A stretch of DNA of 10,559 bases from Hyphomicrobiaceae bacterium (GCA_021775715.1 JAJFHI010000213.1:1-10559), one strand, 5' to 3'; counted from the stretch's first letter, positions 1 through 8,730 are shown. A program made the numbers and translations. Notes: a model not told the origin generated them from the letters alone.

Positions 1-1
1 G

Positions 2-2404
2 CTGACAGAAGATGCGCTGCTCGATGCGTCGAGCCGCAATTATCTCACCGCGCTGTTTCGCGCACCGGGTGCCGCGGACAGTCCCATTCTTGACGAAGCA
101 ACCACTTTGGCGCTGGCGTCGCTCGATATCTCGACGGGAGAGTTTGAAGTCGGCCAGGTCACCGGCCTTGATCTGCCAGGCGAGCTGACACGGTTGGCAC
201 CAAGCGAAGTGCTTGCAGCGGATGCGCTGTTAGGCGATCAAGACGCAACACGCTGGATTGAGTTGGCTGGGGCTGCGGCGACGCCTCTGCCTGCGGCATA
301 TTTCGAAAGCCAATCCGGTGTGCGGCAATTGAAAGATGTGCTGGGTGTTTCCGAGCTTGGTGGTTTTGGCGACTTTTCACGGCCAGAGCTGGCAGCGATT
401 GCAGCGCTCCTGAAGTACGTCGACCTCACTCAGATCGGCAAAAAGCCGCTTGTCCGACCGCCGCGGCGAACAGGTTCTGATGGCGCGATGCTGATTGACG
501 CATCAAGTCGCGCAAGCCTCGAATTGGTCCGATCAACGTCGGGTGAAAAGCAAGGCAGTCTGCTTTCTGCCATTGATCGCACAGTGACGGGACCCGGTGC
601 ACGCGAATTGGCCAGCCGTTTGGCCAGCCCGTTGCGCGATCCCGACGTTATTCGAGATCGCCTGGATGCTGTGTCCTTTTTTCTCGATGCGAGCCAGTTG
701 CGTGACGACGTCCGCCGGGCGCTCAAAAGTGTGCCGGATATGGCGCGTGCGATTACACGTCTTGCATTTGGCCGTGCCGGACCACGCGATCTTGGCAGTG
801 TGCGAGACGGGTGTCTGGCAGCGCGCGAAGTTTCCGGCTTGCTGAAAGCGGAGGGCGCCAACTCCATTGGATTGCCGAAGGCGCTTGAGGCTGTCGTCAA
901 GGCGCTCGATAGCGTACCCGAGAGCCTCGGCCAATGCTTGAATGATGCGCTTGTTGATGCTCTTCCACACTTAAAGCGCGATGGCGCTTATGTTCGCGCC
1001 GGTTATCGTGAGGAACTTGATGACGCGCGGCGGCTGAAAGATGAAAGCCGTCAGGTGATGGCCCAACTTGAAGCGCGGTACTCCGACATGACGGGTGTGA
1101 AAAAACTCAAGATTCGCCACAACAATATTCTTGGTTACTTCATCGAAGTGACCGCGCAAAACGCCGGTCCGCTGCAAACACCGCCCCTCAATGAGACCTT
1201 CCGCCACCGCCAGACGATGGCGAACGCGATGCGCTTTACAAGCGCTGAACTTGCCGAAACCGAAGGTCGGATTTCGACAGCTGGTGAGCGCGCGCTGGCA
1301 CTTGAAAACGAGATTTTTGTAGAACTGACAGCTGCCGTCATGGCGGCCGAACACGCGCTGGGTATCGCAGGTGCCGCGCTGGCTGAAATCGATGTGCTCG
1401 CAAGTCTTGCCGAACTCGCCGAAGCAGAAAATTTCGTCCGGCCTATTGTCGATGACAGCCGCACCTTCGTGATCTCCGGCGGCCGCCATCCCGTGGTTGA
1501 GCAGGCCTTGGCACGTGGTCAGGACGGACCGTTTATCGACAACGACTGCATCTTGGGCCGCAGTGTACAGATGGCGCCGCCGCCCGGTTTTGACGAAAAT
1601 CGAGATCCCCGGATCTGGCTCGTCACCGGTCCGAATATGGCGGGCAAGTCGACGTTTCTGCGCCAGAACGCATTGATTGCGGTGTTGGCACAAATGGGCA
1701 GCTATGTGCCAGCGCGCGCCGCGCAGATCGGTGTTGTCGACAGGCTGTTCAGCCGCGTCGGTGCTGCAGATGATCTGGCGCGCGGGCGATCAACGTTCAT
1801 GGTCGAAATGGTCGAGACTGCTGGAATTCTCAATCAGGCAACTTCGCGTTCGCTTGTAATCCTTGATGAGATCGGTCGCGGTACGGCGACGTTTGATGGG
1901 CTTTCGATTGCGTGGGCGACGTTGGAATATCTACATCAGATGACACGCTGTCGGGCCTTGTTTGCCACGCATTATCACGAGTTGACAGCGTTGCCCGAGC
2001 GCCTTGATGGACTTGCTAACGTGACTATTGAAGTCAAGGAATGGCACGACGATATTGTCTTCTTGCACAAAGTTGTACCCGGTGCGGCGGACCGGTCCTA
2101 TGGCATTCAGGTGGCAAAGCTTGCAGGCCTGCCGCAGACCGTTGTGAGCCGTGCGGGCGAGGTTCTATCGTTGTTGGAAGAAGGTGACCGGCGGCCGCAA
2201 AATCCAGAGGCTCTGCTTGAAGCGTTGCCACTCTTTGCAGCTGCCCGTCCACAAAACCCGATAACGGGAAATGGCAGCGGCACCAGGGGCCCTTCCGAGT
2301 TGGACAAAGCGCTGGATGACGTGAATCCGGACGAATTGACGCCGCGGGCTGCCCTTGAAGTCTTGTATCGCATAAAGGCCCTGAGATCGGCCGATGAAAA
2401 CTAG
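2..2404 (+). CDS. mutS: DNA mismatch repair ATPase MutS (5' end missing)
   Basis: MutS recognises mismatched and looped DNA and recruits MutL to start mismatch repair. The reading frame is open from the first bases of the window, so the gene begins upstream. By comparison with E. coli MutS, roughly the first 110-130 residues, the mismatch-contacting domain with its Phe-x-Glu motif, are absent here. The visible 800 residues cover the connector, core/lever and clamp regions and the C-terminal ATPase. The Walker A motif GPNMAGKS lies at 1628-1651, the Walker B stretch VILDEIGRGTATFDG at about 1856-1900, and the ATHYHELTAL switch at about 1963-1992. The C-terminus has an ALPLF motif at 2222-2236 resembling a beta-clamp binding peptide, and ends with the NPDELTPRAALEVLYRIKAL segment typical of the MutS oligomerisation tail. 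A start at TTG 107 would cut into conserved sequence and is not real. glnD follows after 90 bases. Confidence 0.97.
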   Translation: MTEDALLDASSRNYLTALFRAPGAADSPILDEATTLALASLDISTGEFEVGQVTGLDLPGELTRLAPSEVLAADALLGDQDATRWIELAGAAATPLPAAYFESQSGVRQLKDVLGVSELGGFGDFSRPELAAIAALLKYVDLTQIGKKPLVRPPRRTGSDGAMLIDASSRASLELVRSTSGEKQGSLLSAIDRTVTGPGARELASRLASPLRDPDVIRDRLDAVSFFLDASQLRDDVRRALKSVPDMARAITRLAFGRAGPRDLGSVRDGCLAAREVSGLLKAEGANSIGLPKALEAVVKALDSVPESLGQCLNDALVDALPHLKRDGAYVRAGYREELDDARRLKDESRQVMAQLEARYSDMTGVKKLKIRHNNILGYFIEVTAQNAGPLQTPPLNETFRHRQTMANAMRFTSAELAETEGRISTAGERALALENEIFVELTAAVMAAEHALGIAGAALAEIDVLASLAELAEAENFVRPIVDDSRTFVISGGRHPVVEQALARGQDGPFIDNDCILGRSVQMAPPPGFDENRDPRIWLVTGPNMAGKSTFLRQNALIAVLAQMGSYVPARAAQIGVVDRLFSRVGAADDLARGRSTFMVEMVETAGILNQATSRSLVILDEIGRGTATFDGLSIAWATLEYLHQMTRCRALFATHYHELTALPERLDGLANVTIEVKEWHDDIVFLHKVVPGAADRSYGIQVAKLAGLPQTVVSRAGEVLSLLEEGDRRPQNPEALLEALPLFAAARPQNPITGNGSGTRGPSELDKALDDVNPDELTPRAALEVLYRIKALRSADEN

Positions 2405-2494
2405 ATCGCAGACGCGGTAATCACAGGCTCAAGTCAATTCGGCAATAGCTGACAGTGCGTGTGTTCGACCGCAAAACGGATTATGACTTAAGAC

Positions 2495-5263
2495 ATGGAT
2501 CATCAACCGCTCATTACGGACGCCCCATACTTTGACCCGGTGGGGCTACGTCACGAGTTAACGGCACTTTACAACGCGCATGGCGATGCCACGAGCGCGC
2601 GTCTTGAGGTGTTGACGCGGTTGAAGGAACTTCAGCAAAGCAGTCGGGAAAAGGCACGGTCTGCGCTCTATATGGACGGCAACGGGCGACGCTGTGCCGA
2701 AAACCTGTCTCGCTTTCATGATGCGCTTATCTCGCTGATCTACGACTACACCACGACTCATGTCTACCGCGCGACGAACCCTTCAGACGCCGAACGCATG
2801 GCCGTGATTGCGACAGGTGGTTATGGCCGTGGGTTGCTGGCGCCGGGCTCGGACATCGACCTGTTGTTCCTGTTGCCATACAAACAGACCCCGTGGGGCG
2901 AGAGTGTCGCTGAATATGTTCTGTATTTGCTTTGGGATCTTGGTCTCAAAGTCGGACACGCAACACGCAACGTCGATCAGTGTGTGCGCCTCGGCGGGTC
3001 GGACTCCACGATCCGCACGTCACTTCTGGACAGCCGACTTATTCTTGGCGACGAAACGCTGTTCCATGAATTGCAGGAAACGCTGCGCCAGGCTCTAACG
3101 TCGGCCAGCATGCGCGACTTTGTTGATGCGAAGATGGAGGAGCGCGAGCAGCGCCACCGCAAGTCGGGCGATGCTCGCTACCGTGTCGAGCCCAACATCA
3201 AGGACGGCAAGGGCGGGTTGCGCGACCTACACACGCTGCATTGGTTGTCTCAGATCATTTACGGTGAGGAAGTTGGTGAGCAACTGGTTGCCAAGGGTGT
3301 ATTTACGGAAGAAGAAGTTGCTACTTTCCGGCGTTGCGAAGACTTCCTATGGACGGTGCGCTGCTATCTGCACTTCATCACCAAGCGCGCAGAGGAACGG
3401 CTGACGTTTGAATTACAGCCAGAGATGGCTGAACACCTAGGGTATAAAGAACACGGTGGCTTGCGAGCCGTCGAGCGGTTCATGAAGCATTACTTCCTGA
3501 CTGCAAAAGACGTTGGCGATTTGACGACAATTTTGTGCGGCACGTTGGAGATGATGCATCTCAAGGAAGCGCCGGGTATCAGGCACTTCCTCAACCCGTT
3601 GACGTGGGGTAAGAGGCGCGAGGTCTCGGAAAGCGAGGACTTTTTCTTCGACCACGACCGTCTCAATGTGCGCGATGAGAGTATTTTTAAAAGCGATCCC
3701 GCAAATTTGCTGCGCTATTTCCTGGAAGCCGCAAAGACCGAGAGCTTCCTCCATCCAAATGCGGTCCGGATTCTGCGGTCGATGCCGCGTGCTATGACGA
3801 CGCAAGTGCGACGTAGTCCAGAGGCCAATCGCATCTTTATTGAAATTCTCACGGCAACCCCGAACCCGGCAACGACGCTCAGGCGCATGAATGACAGCGG
3901 TGTGCTCGGCAGGTTTATACCGGAATTCCGCCGCGTCGTCGGGATGATGCAATTCAACATGTACCACCACTACACGGTTGACGAGCATCTCATCCGCACC
4001 GTTGAAATGTTGACCGATATTGAGCGCGGAGGGTCGGTTAACGAGGTGCCGTTGTCGACCGAATTATTTAAAACTGTCAAGAACCGGCGCGTATTGTATG
4101 TGGCCGCCTTCCTGCATGACATCGGCAAAGGCGCCGATGAAGATCATTCGGTTTTGGGCGCGCGTATTGCCCGCAAGTTGTGCCCCAGATTGGGTCTGAC
4201 GGCGGCTGAAACCGAGACCGTCGTCTGGCTGATTGCGCAACACCTGACGATGAGTAACATCGCACAAAGCCGCGATATTTCTGATCCGATGACGATCAAG
4301 AGTTTTGCCGACATTGTGCAAAGCCCTGAACGCCTAAAGCTGTTGTTGTTGCTGACAGTGGCTGATATTCGCGCCGTTGGTCCAGGCACGTGGAACGGCT
4401 GGAAGGGCCAGCTTCTGCGCAGTCTTTACCATGAGACCGAGCCGTTGTTGGCAGGTGGGCACACCCAGGTTGGCCGTGCAGAACGTGTCGCCGTGGCGCA
4501 AAGAGATGTGCGTGCGAAATTGGCGGATTGGTCGAGTGATAGCGTCGATAAATTTGTTGACCGTTTCTACCCCGACTACTGGCTACGTTTCGATGCCGAC
4601 AAGGTTGTCGCTCATGCCAACCTGCTAAAGAAGGCAGATCAGACACGGGGCAAGCTGACGACCGACGCGACAACAGACGCGTTTACAGCTGTTACCGAGT
4701 TGACGATCTTTGCTCCCAACCATCCACGATTGTTGTCGCTGTTTGCGGGTGCTTGTGCTGCGGCCGGTGCCAATATCGTTGGCGCCAGCATCACATCCAC
4801 GCGCGACGGTTTCGCACTTGATAGCTTCCTTCTCAAGCGGGAACTCGGCGATGATTACGATGAAATTCGCCGCACGGAAAGTATTAGTGAGACCATCGAT
4901 CGGTTGTTGCAGGGTAAAGGGCGCCTCAAGTCGATGCTTGAACGGCGAAGACCGTCGGAACGTCGGGTCGAGGCCTTCAATGTCGAGCCCGAAGTCATCA
5001 TCAACAATACGCTCTCAGAAAATTTCACCATCATCGAAGTGGCGGGTCTCGACCGGCCGGGGCTTTTGTATGATCTGACATCGGCGATCTCAGATCTCTA
5101 TCTTGACATGTCATCGGCCCACATCACGACGTTCGGTGAAAAGGCAGTGGACGTGTTCTATGTCACGGATCTGACGAACAAGCAGATCGAAAATGAAGCC
5201 CGCCAGGAGACCATTCGTGAGCGCCTGGTCGAAGTATTGAGCCGGGACCCAAACAACAGCTAG
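2495..5263 (+). CDS. glnD: Bifunctional PII uridylyltransferase / uridylyl-removing enzyme GlnD
   Basis: GlnD is the cytosolic nitrogen sensor. At low glutamine it uridylylates PII proteins (GlnB/GlnK), and at high glutamine it removes the UMP, which controls glutamine synthetase and Ntr transcription. The 922 residues show the full family architecture. The nucleotidyltransferase core has GGYGRG at residues 108-113 and GSDIDL at 118-123, whose D120 and D122 would bind metal. The PNIKDGKGGLRDLHT signature starts near residue 233. The HD hydrolase domain includes H498 and the FLHDIGKG motif with H541-D542, followed by DHS. Two C-terminal ACT domains lie at about 732-805 (ELTIFAPNHPRL) and 845-915 (IEVAGLDRPGLLYDLT) and are the likely glutamine sensors. 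All catalytic signatures are intact, so both activities are expected. The ATG at 2495 has no obvious Shine-Dalgarno sequence, and length and alignment to family N-termini support it only moderately. The gene sits between mutS and murJ, a common alphaproteobacterial arrangement. Confidence 0.97.
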   Translation: MDHQPLITDAPYFDPVGLRHELTALYNAHGDATSARLEVLTRLKELQQSSREKARSALYMDGNGRRCAENLSRFHDALISLIYDYTTTHVYRATNPSDAERMAVIATGGYGRGLLAPGSDIDLLFLLPYKQTPWGESVAEYVLYLLWDLGLKVGHATRNVDQCVRLGGSDSTIRTSLLDSRLILGDETLFHELQETLRQALTSASMRDFVDAKMEEREQRHRKSGDARYRVEPNIKDGKGGLRDLHTLHWLSQIIYGEEVGEQLVAKGVFTEEEVATFRRCEDFLWTVRCYLHFITKRAEERLTFELQPEMAEHLGYKEHGGLRAVERFMKHYFLTAKDVGDLTTILCGTLEMMHLKEAPGIRHFLNPLTWGKRREVSESEDFFFDHDRLNVRDESIFKSDPANLLRYFLEAAKTESFLHPNAVRILRSMPRAMTTQVRRSPEANRIFIEILTATPNPATTLRRMNDSGVLGRFIPEFRRVVGMMQFNMYHHYTVDEHLIRTVEMLTDIERGGSVNEVPLSTELFKTVKNRRVLYVAAFLHDIGKGADEDHSVLGARIARKLCPRLGLTAAETETVVWLIAQHLTMSNIAQSRDISDPMTIKSFADIVQSPERLKLLLLLTVADIRAVGPGTWNGWKGQLLRSLYHETEPLLAGGHTQVGRAERVAVAQRDVRAKLADWSSDSVDKFVDRFYPDYWLRFDADKVVAHANLLKKADQTRGKLTTDATTDAFTAVTELTIFAPNHPRLLSLFAGACAAAGANIVGASITSTRDGFALDSFLLKRELGDDYDEIRRTESISETIDRLLQGKGRLKSMLERRRPSERRVEAFNVEPEVIINNTLSENFTIIEVAGLDRPGLLYDLTSAISDLYLDMSSAHITTFGEKAVDVFYVTDLTNKQIENEARQETIRERLVEVLSRDPNNS

Positions 5264-5327
5264 TCGGAGCGGATTCGGAAACGGTGGCGACGTTGCCGGT
5301 GAACCTCGGGGGTGACAGTTGCGCAAC

Positions 5328-5352
5328 ACGGCGAGGCAATGCCTTGCGCCGT
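5328..5352 (+). other. Possible hairpin in the murJ leader
   Basis: ACGGCG (5328-5333) can pair with CGCCGT (5347-5352). Inside it AGGC pairs with GCCT around an AAT loop, giving about ten base pairs with a two-base TG bulge on the 3' side. No T-run follows, so it is not a typical terminator. It lies in the 116-base glnD-murJ gap, 28 bases before the chosen murJ start. A role in translation or RNA stability is conjecture; chance is possible in GC-rich sequence. Confidence 0.3.
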
Positions 5353-5379
5353 TCGGCTGGCTCGGCTACGCCAAGCGTC

Positions 5380-6957
5380 ATGAAACTATACCGTGCCTTT
5401 GCCACTGTTGGTGGGCTCACGATGGTGAGCCGCGTTCTGGGATTCGTCCGCGACATCCTTATAGCGGCGGCACTTGGGTCGGGCGTTGTGGCCGATGCGT
5501 TTTTTGTCGCCTTCCGTTTCCCCAACCTGTTCCGGCGCCTCTTCGGTGAAGGGGCCTTCAATTCTGCCTTTGTCCCTCTGTTTACCAAGCGGCTTGAGGG
5601 CGAAGGTATGGACGAGGCACAACAGTTCGCCGAAGAAGCGTTCTCCGTATTGCTGTTTACGCTATTGGCATTCTCGACACTGGCCATCCTTGCGATGCCG
5701 TGGCTGATGATGTTGCTGGCACCGGGCTTCATTGCAAACCCGGCCAAGTATGACCTTGCCGTGCTGCTAACCCAAGTGGCGTTTCCATATTTGCTATGTA
5801 TGTCTTTGGTTGCGCTGTTGTCTGGTGCGCTGAACTCGATGGAGCGCTTCTGGGCGGCGGCAGCAGCTCCAATCCTGCTCAACATTGTTTTGATCGCTTC
5901 ACTGGCATTTATTTTCTGGCTGGGTTTTGGCCGTCGTGAAGAGGCAGGTTTTATTCTCGCGGTTGGCGTCACGGTGGCGGGTCTCGCGCAGTTGGCCATG
6001 CTGTCGGTCGCGTCCCGCAAAGCTGGTCTTAAAATCAAAATCCGACGCCCGCGTTATACCGATGGCATGAAACGCCTGGTGTCGCTCGGCATTCCGGGTG
6101 TGATTGCGGGTGGCATAACGCAGATCAACATCGTCGTCGGCACCATCATTGCGTCGTTGCAGGCTGGCGCTGTCTCTTACCTCTACTACGCTGACAGGCT
6201 CTATCAGTTGCCGCTTGGAATTGTCGGTGTTGCGATCGGTATAGTGCTGTTGCCTGATCTGGCGCGCAAATTTCGCGCGGGCGATCATGTGGCAGCGATG
6301 AACAGCCAAAACCGATCGCTTGAATTTGCATTGTTGCTAACCGTGCCGGCAGCCGTTGCTCTGGCCGTTGCAGCGGACCCCATCATTCGTGTGCTATTTG
6401 AACGTGGAGCGTTTTTGCCCTCCGATACGGCGAAGACGGCCTGGGCACTCGCGGCATTTTCGCTTGGACTCCCAGCGTTTGTATTGATCAAAGTGTTCCA
6501 GCCAGCATTCTTTGCGCGAGAAGATACCAAAACTCCGATGCGCTACGCGGGCTATAACCTTATCGTCAATGTTGTTGGTTCGATCGGCCTCTTTTATGTT
6601 TTCCAGCGCGCTGGTCTGCCGCCGCATGTTGGTATTGCGCTGGCAACATCGATTGCGGGCTGGGTCAATGCGCTGATGCTCTACGTCAACCTGCGCCGCA
6701 GTGGTGCATTCGCCTGGGACGACCGCCTACGCCGCAATCTGCCCTTGATGATCCTGGCGAGTGTCCTGATGGGCGTGGCGTTGTGGATTGCGCTGCCCGA
6801 GCTTGGCGCGCTGACATCGAAAGTGGAAGCGTTTTGGATACAGATTTCGGCGCTCGCTGCTCTCGTTGGTCTTGGACTTCTTGTCTACGGCATCGTTGTG
6901 GTCGCAACCGGGGTGATGTCGCCGCGCCAGCTGATGCGGATGGGCCGAACAGGCTAG
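5380..6957 (+). CDS. murJ: Lipid II flippase MurJ (MviN)
   Basis: MurJ is an inner-membrane MOP-superfamily transporter that flips the peptidoglycan precursor lipid II to the periplasmic face. The ATG at 5380 gives 525 residues, close to the 511 of E. coli MurJ. With this start the key N-terminal residues fall at the same numbers as in the E. coli protein: R18, R24, D39 and R52, within MVSRVLGFVRD, ADAFFVAF and PNLFRRLFGEGAFNSAF. The YYADRLYQLP motif places R273 where E. coli has the essential R270. Long hydrophobic segments alternating with short charged loops run through the protein, consistent with about 14 membrane helices. The frame stays open upstream to a GTG at 5284, but that 32-residue extension is Arg/Gly/Ser-rich and unlike known MurJ N-termini. 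No clear Shine-Dalgarno sequence is seen before 5380. The gene lies downstream of glnD and 74 bases before trpS. Confidence 0.97.
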   Translation: MKLYRAFATVGGLTMVSRVLGFVRDILIAAALGSGVVADAFFVAFRFPNLFRRLFGEGAFNSAFVPLFTKRLEGEGMDEAQQFAEEAFSVLLFTLLAFSTLAILAMPWLMMLLAPGFIANPAKYDLAVLLTQVAFPYLLCMSLVALLSGALNSMERFWAAAAAPILLNIVLIASLAFIFWLGFGRREEAGFILAVGVTVAGLAQLAMLSVASRKAGLKIKIRRPRYTDGMKRLVSLGIPGVIAGGITQINIVVGTIIASLQAGAVSYLYYADRLYQLPLGIVGVAIGIVLLPDLARKFRAGDHVAAMNSQNRSLEFALLLTVPAAVALAVAADPIIRVLFERGAFLPSDTAKTAWALAAFSLGLPAFVLIKVFQPAFFAREDTKTPMRYAGYNLIVNVVGSIGLFYVFQRAGLPPHVGIALATSIAGWVNALMLYVNLRRSGAFAWDDRLRRNLPLMILASVLMGVALWIALPELGALTSKVEAFWIQISALAALVGLGLLVYGIVVVATGVMSPRQLMRMGRTG

Positions 6958-7031
6958 TCGGCGCGTTATTGAACTTGCACCCGACGCCGCAACACGCGAT
7001 AACCCGCGCGGATTAGAGGATCGCCATCAAA

Positions 7032-8066
7032 ATGAAACTTGAAGAACGCGTTTTTTCGGGAATGCAACCGACGGGCAGTCTGCACCTTGGCAACTATCTT
7101 GGTGCAATGCTGCAGTGGATCGAGCTGCAAAAGACCCACAACTGCATGTACTGCGTGGTGGACTTGCACGCCATTACGGTATGGCAGGACCCTGCTGAAC
7201 TGCGCGATTCCATTCGTCAGGTGACGGCGGCCTATATCGCAGCCGGTCTCGATCCGAAAAAGAGCATCCTCTTTAATCAAAGCCAGGTGTCAGCGCACGC
7301 TGAACTGGCGTGGATTTTTAATTGCGTTGCCCGTCTCGGCTGGTTGAACCGTATGACGCAGTTCAAAGAGAAGGCTGGCAAGAACAAGGAAAATGCCTCC
7401 GTTGGTTTGTATGCCTATCCAAACCTGATGGCGGCTGACATTCTTGCGTACCGCGCAACGCATGTGCCCGTCGGCGAGGATCAGAAACAACACCTCGAGC
7501 TTGCCCGCGACATCGCACAAAAGTTTAACGTCGATTTCCAAAAAGAGATCGTCGCTGCCGGTTTTGAAGATGGTGTTTTCTTCCCGCAGCCCGAGCCTGT
7601 TATCACCGGGCCAGCGACGCGTGTCATGAGCCTGCGTGATGGTACCAAGAAGATGTCAAAATCTGACCCGTCGGATTTGTCACGCATCAATCTGACTGAC
7701 GATGCTGACCTAATTGCCAAGAAGGTGAAAAAGGCGAAGACCGATCCAGAAGCCTTGCCGAGCGAAGTTGAAGGCTTGAAGGATCGTCCCGAAGCGCAGA
7801 ACCTTGTTGGTATTTTTGCTGCCCTTTCCGGAACGACCCGCGAAGCCGTGTTGGCAGAGTTTGGCGGCGCGCAGTTCTCTGGCTTTAAAATCTCGCTTGC
7901 CGAACTGGCGACGGAGAAGCTGGCGCCAATGGCCGACGAGATCAAACGTCTTAAAGCTGAACCAGACGAGATCGATCGCGTTCTGGCAGATGGGGCGGAG
8001 CGCGCACGAGTTGTGGCTGATCCGGTGATGAGGAAGGTCAAGGAAATCGTTGGCTTTATCGGTTAA
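7032..8066 (+). CDS. trpS: Tryptophanyl-tRNA synthetase
   Basis: This class I aminoacyl-tRNA synthetase activates tryptophan with ATP and charges tRNA-Trp in the cytosol. The 344 residues match the usual bacterial TrpRS size (E. coli 334). The N-terminus has SGMQPTGSLHLGNY at residues 9-22, which holds the HIGH-equivalent signature. The KMSKS loop is exact at residues 207-211 and is followed by DPSDLSRINLTDD. The intervening YCVVDLHAIT and PVGEDQKQHLELARDIA segments are family hallmarks for substrate binding. The ATG at 7032 is preceded by AGAGGA (7015-7020), a plausible though slightly distant ribosome binding site. No tryptophan leader peptide or T-box-like structure is visible in the 74-base gap after murJ. 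No feature suggests an antibiotic-resistant or otherwise specialised second copy. Confidence 0.98.
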   Translation: MKLEERVFSGMQPTGSLHLGNYLGAMLQWIELQKTHNCMYCVVDLHAITVWQDPAELRDSIRQVTAAYIAAGLDPKKSILFNQSQVSAHAELAWIFNCVARLGWLNRMTQFKEKAGKNKENASVGLYAYPNLMAADILAYRATHVPVGEDQKQHLELARDIAQKFNVDFQKEIVAAGFEDGVFFPQPEPVITGPATRVMSLRDGTKKMSKSDPSDLSRINLTDDADLIAKKVKKAKTDPEALPSEVEGLKDRPEAQNLVGIFAALSGTTREAVLAEFGGAQFSGFKISLAELATEKLAPMADEIKRLKAEPDEIDRVLADGAERARVVADPVMRKVKEIVGFIG

Positions 8067-8171
8067 TGCCCGGCCCGCCATGCCCGTGTGTTGCGGTGCG
8101 GCCAGGCCATTTCGTGCAAATCCTCAAGAAGCTTGTTGTGGCCGTCATCAAGCAATGGCAGCATGGGCACC

Positions 8172-8672
8172 ATGAAAAAACGCCGCTCGTTTGAACCCGG
8201 TCACCATCGCAAATTTCTGATCATCGTTGATGGCAGTCAGGAATCTGAGGCCGCGCTTTATTATGCTGCAGGTCGCATCCGGCACACATCGGGCTCGATT
8301 GTCCTGTTGTATGTGATTGAACCACAGGACTTCCAACACTGGATGGGCGTGCGCGACGTCCATATTGAGGAAGAAACGAACAAGGCAAAAGCCATGTTCC
8401 GGCTGTTCCGCCGCAAGCTCGGCTTGGAAGGCTCGAAGGATGTGACGATCGAAGAGATTGTGCGCGAGGGAAAAAAAGCCGAGGAGATCATTTCTTTGGT
8501 CAACGAAGACGAAGATATCGCCATTCTGGTCCTCGGTGCCGCTGCCGACGCCAAAGGGCCAGGGCCGCTGGTCTCAGATCTGGCGTCAGGCTCAACCGCG
8601 GGACAATATCCCATCCCAATCACGATCGTGCCGGGCAATCTGACCGTTGAGGAGATTGAAGCCCTTGCCTGA
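8172..8672 (+). CDS. Single-domain universal stress protein (UspA family)
   Basis: This is a small cytosolic UspA-fold protein; the family typically binds ATP or AMP and is linked to stress survival, but the precise role of this member is unknown. With the ATG at 8172 it has 166 residues. It opens with a basic stretch, then FEPGHHRKFLIIVDGSQES, where D20 sits at the end of strand 1 as in nucleotide-binding Usps. The C-terminal half has VLGAAADAKGPGPLVSDLAS and PIPITIVPG, matching the usual phosphate loop position. The spacing (G122, then GPGPL at 129-133) differs from the classic G-x2-G-x9-G-S/T pattern, so ATP binding is likely but not certain. It ends in EEIEALA, as in relatives next to nfu genes in other Alphaproteobacteria. 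An in-frame ATG at 8163 is an alternative start, and the frame opens back to a GTG at 8088; none has a good Shine-Dalgarno sequence. I chose 8172 by family N-terminus. Confidence 0.88.
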   Translation: MKKRRSFEPGHHRKFLIIVDGSQESEAALYYAAGRIRHTSGSIVLLYVIEPQDFQHWMGVRDVHIEEETNKAKAMFRLFRRKLGLEGSKDVTIEEIVREGKKAEEIISLVNEDEDIAILVLGAAADAKGPGPLVSDLASGSTAGQYPIPITIVPGNLTVEEIEALA

Positions 8673-8680
8673 TGATGGCT

Positions 8681-8730
8681 TTGAATAGATCAAGATATTG
8701 ATACTAAAGAAATAAATTGATCTCGATTCA
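8681..8730. repeat. AT-rich patch with nested inverted repeats
   Basis: These 50 bases contain only 12 G or C, far below the surrounding sequence. AGATCAA (8687-8693) is mirrored by TTGATCT (8717-8723), a perfect 7-base inverted repeat with a 23-base centre. The same left arm also forms ATCAA (8689-8693), GATA, TTGAT (8698-8702), a 5-base inverted repeat with a 4-base spacer. It lies just after the usp stop codon. It may be an operator or a promoter-upstream element; the binding protein is unknown. The arms are in the reverse order to an Fnr/Anr box. Confidence 0.4.

Noticed and set aside
971..1693. 240-codon minus-strand open frame opposite mutS
   Set aside because: It is fully antisense to the conserved MutS core and ATPase; its composition is that of a shadow frame.
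2405..2494. Promoter for glnD in the mutS-glnD gap
   Set aside because: CTGACA at 2449-2454 resembles a -35 box, but no -10 element lies at 16-18 bases; nearby AT-rich words are too far away.
3437..3988. 183-codon minus-strand open frame opposite glnD
   Set aside because: It overlaps highly conserved GlnD sequence and resembles no family.
5163..6038. 291-codon minus-strand open frame opposite the glnD end and murJ
   Set aside because: It is antisense to the conserved murJ, rich in Ser/Ala/Arg/Pro as expected of a shadow frame, and shows no recognisable domain.
6958..7031. Terminator or attenuator between murJ and trpS
   Set aside because: GCGCGTTAT near 6961 can pair imperfectly with a downstream ATAACCCGCGC, but the loop is long, the stem has a bulge and there is no T-run.
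7481..8041. 186-codon minus-strand open frame opposite trpS
   Set aside because: Ser/Arg-rich shadow of a conserved synthetase gene.
8067..8171. Terminator after trpS
   Set aside because: GC-rich complementary words (GGCC pairs) occur, but no compact stem followed by T residues.
8689..8702. Possible Fnr/Anr box (ATCAA-N4-TTGAT)
   Set aside because: The Fnr consensus is TTGAT-N4-ATCAA. Here the half-sites are in the opposite order, so this is not a normal Fnr site.
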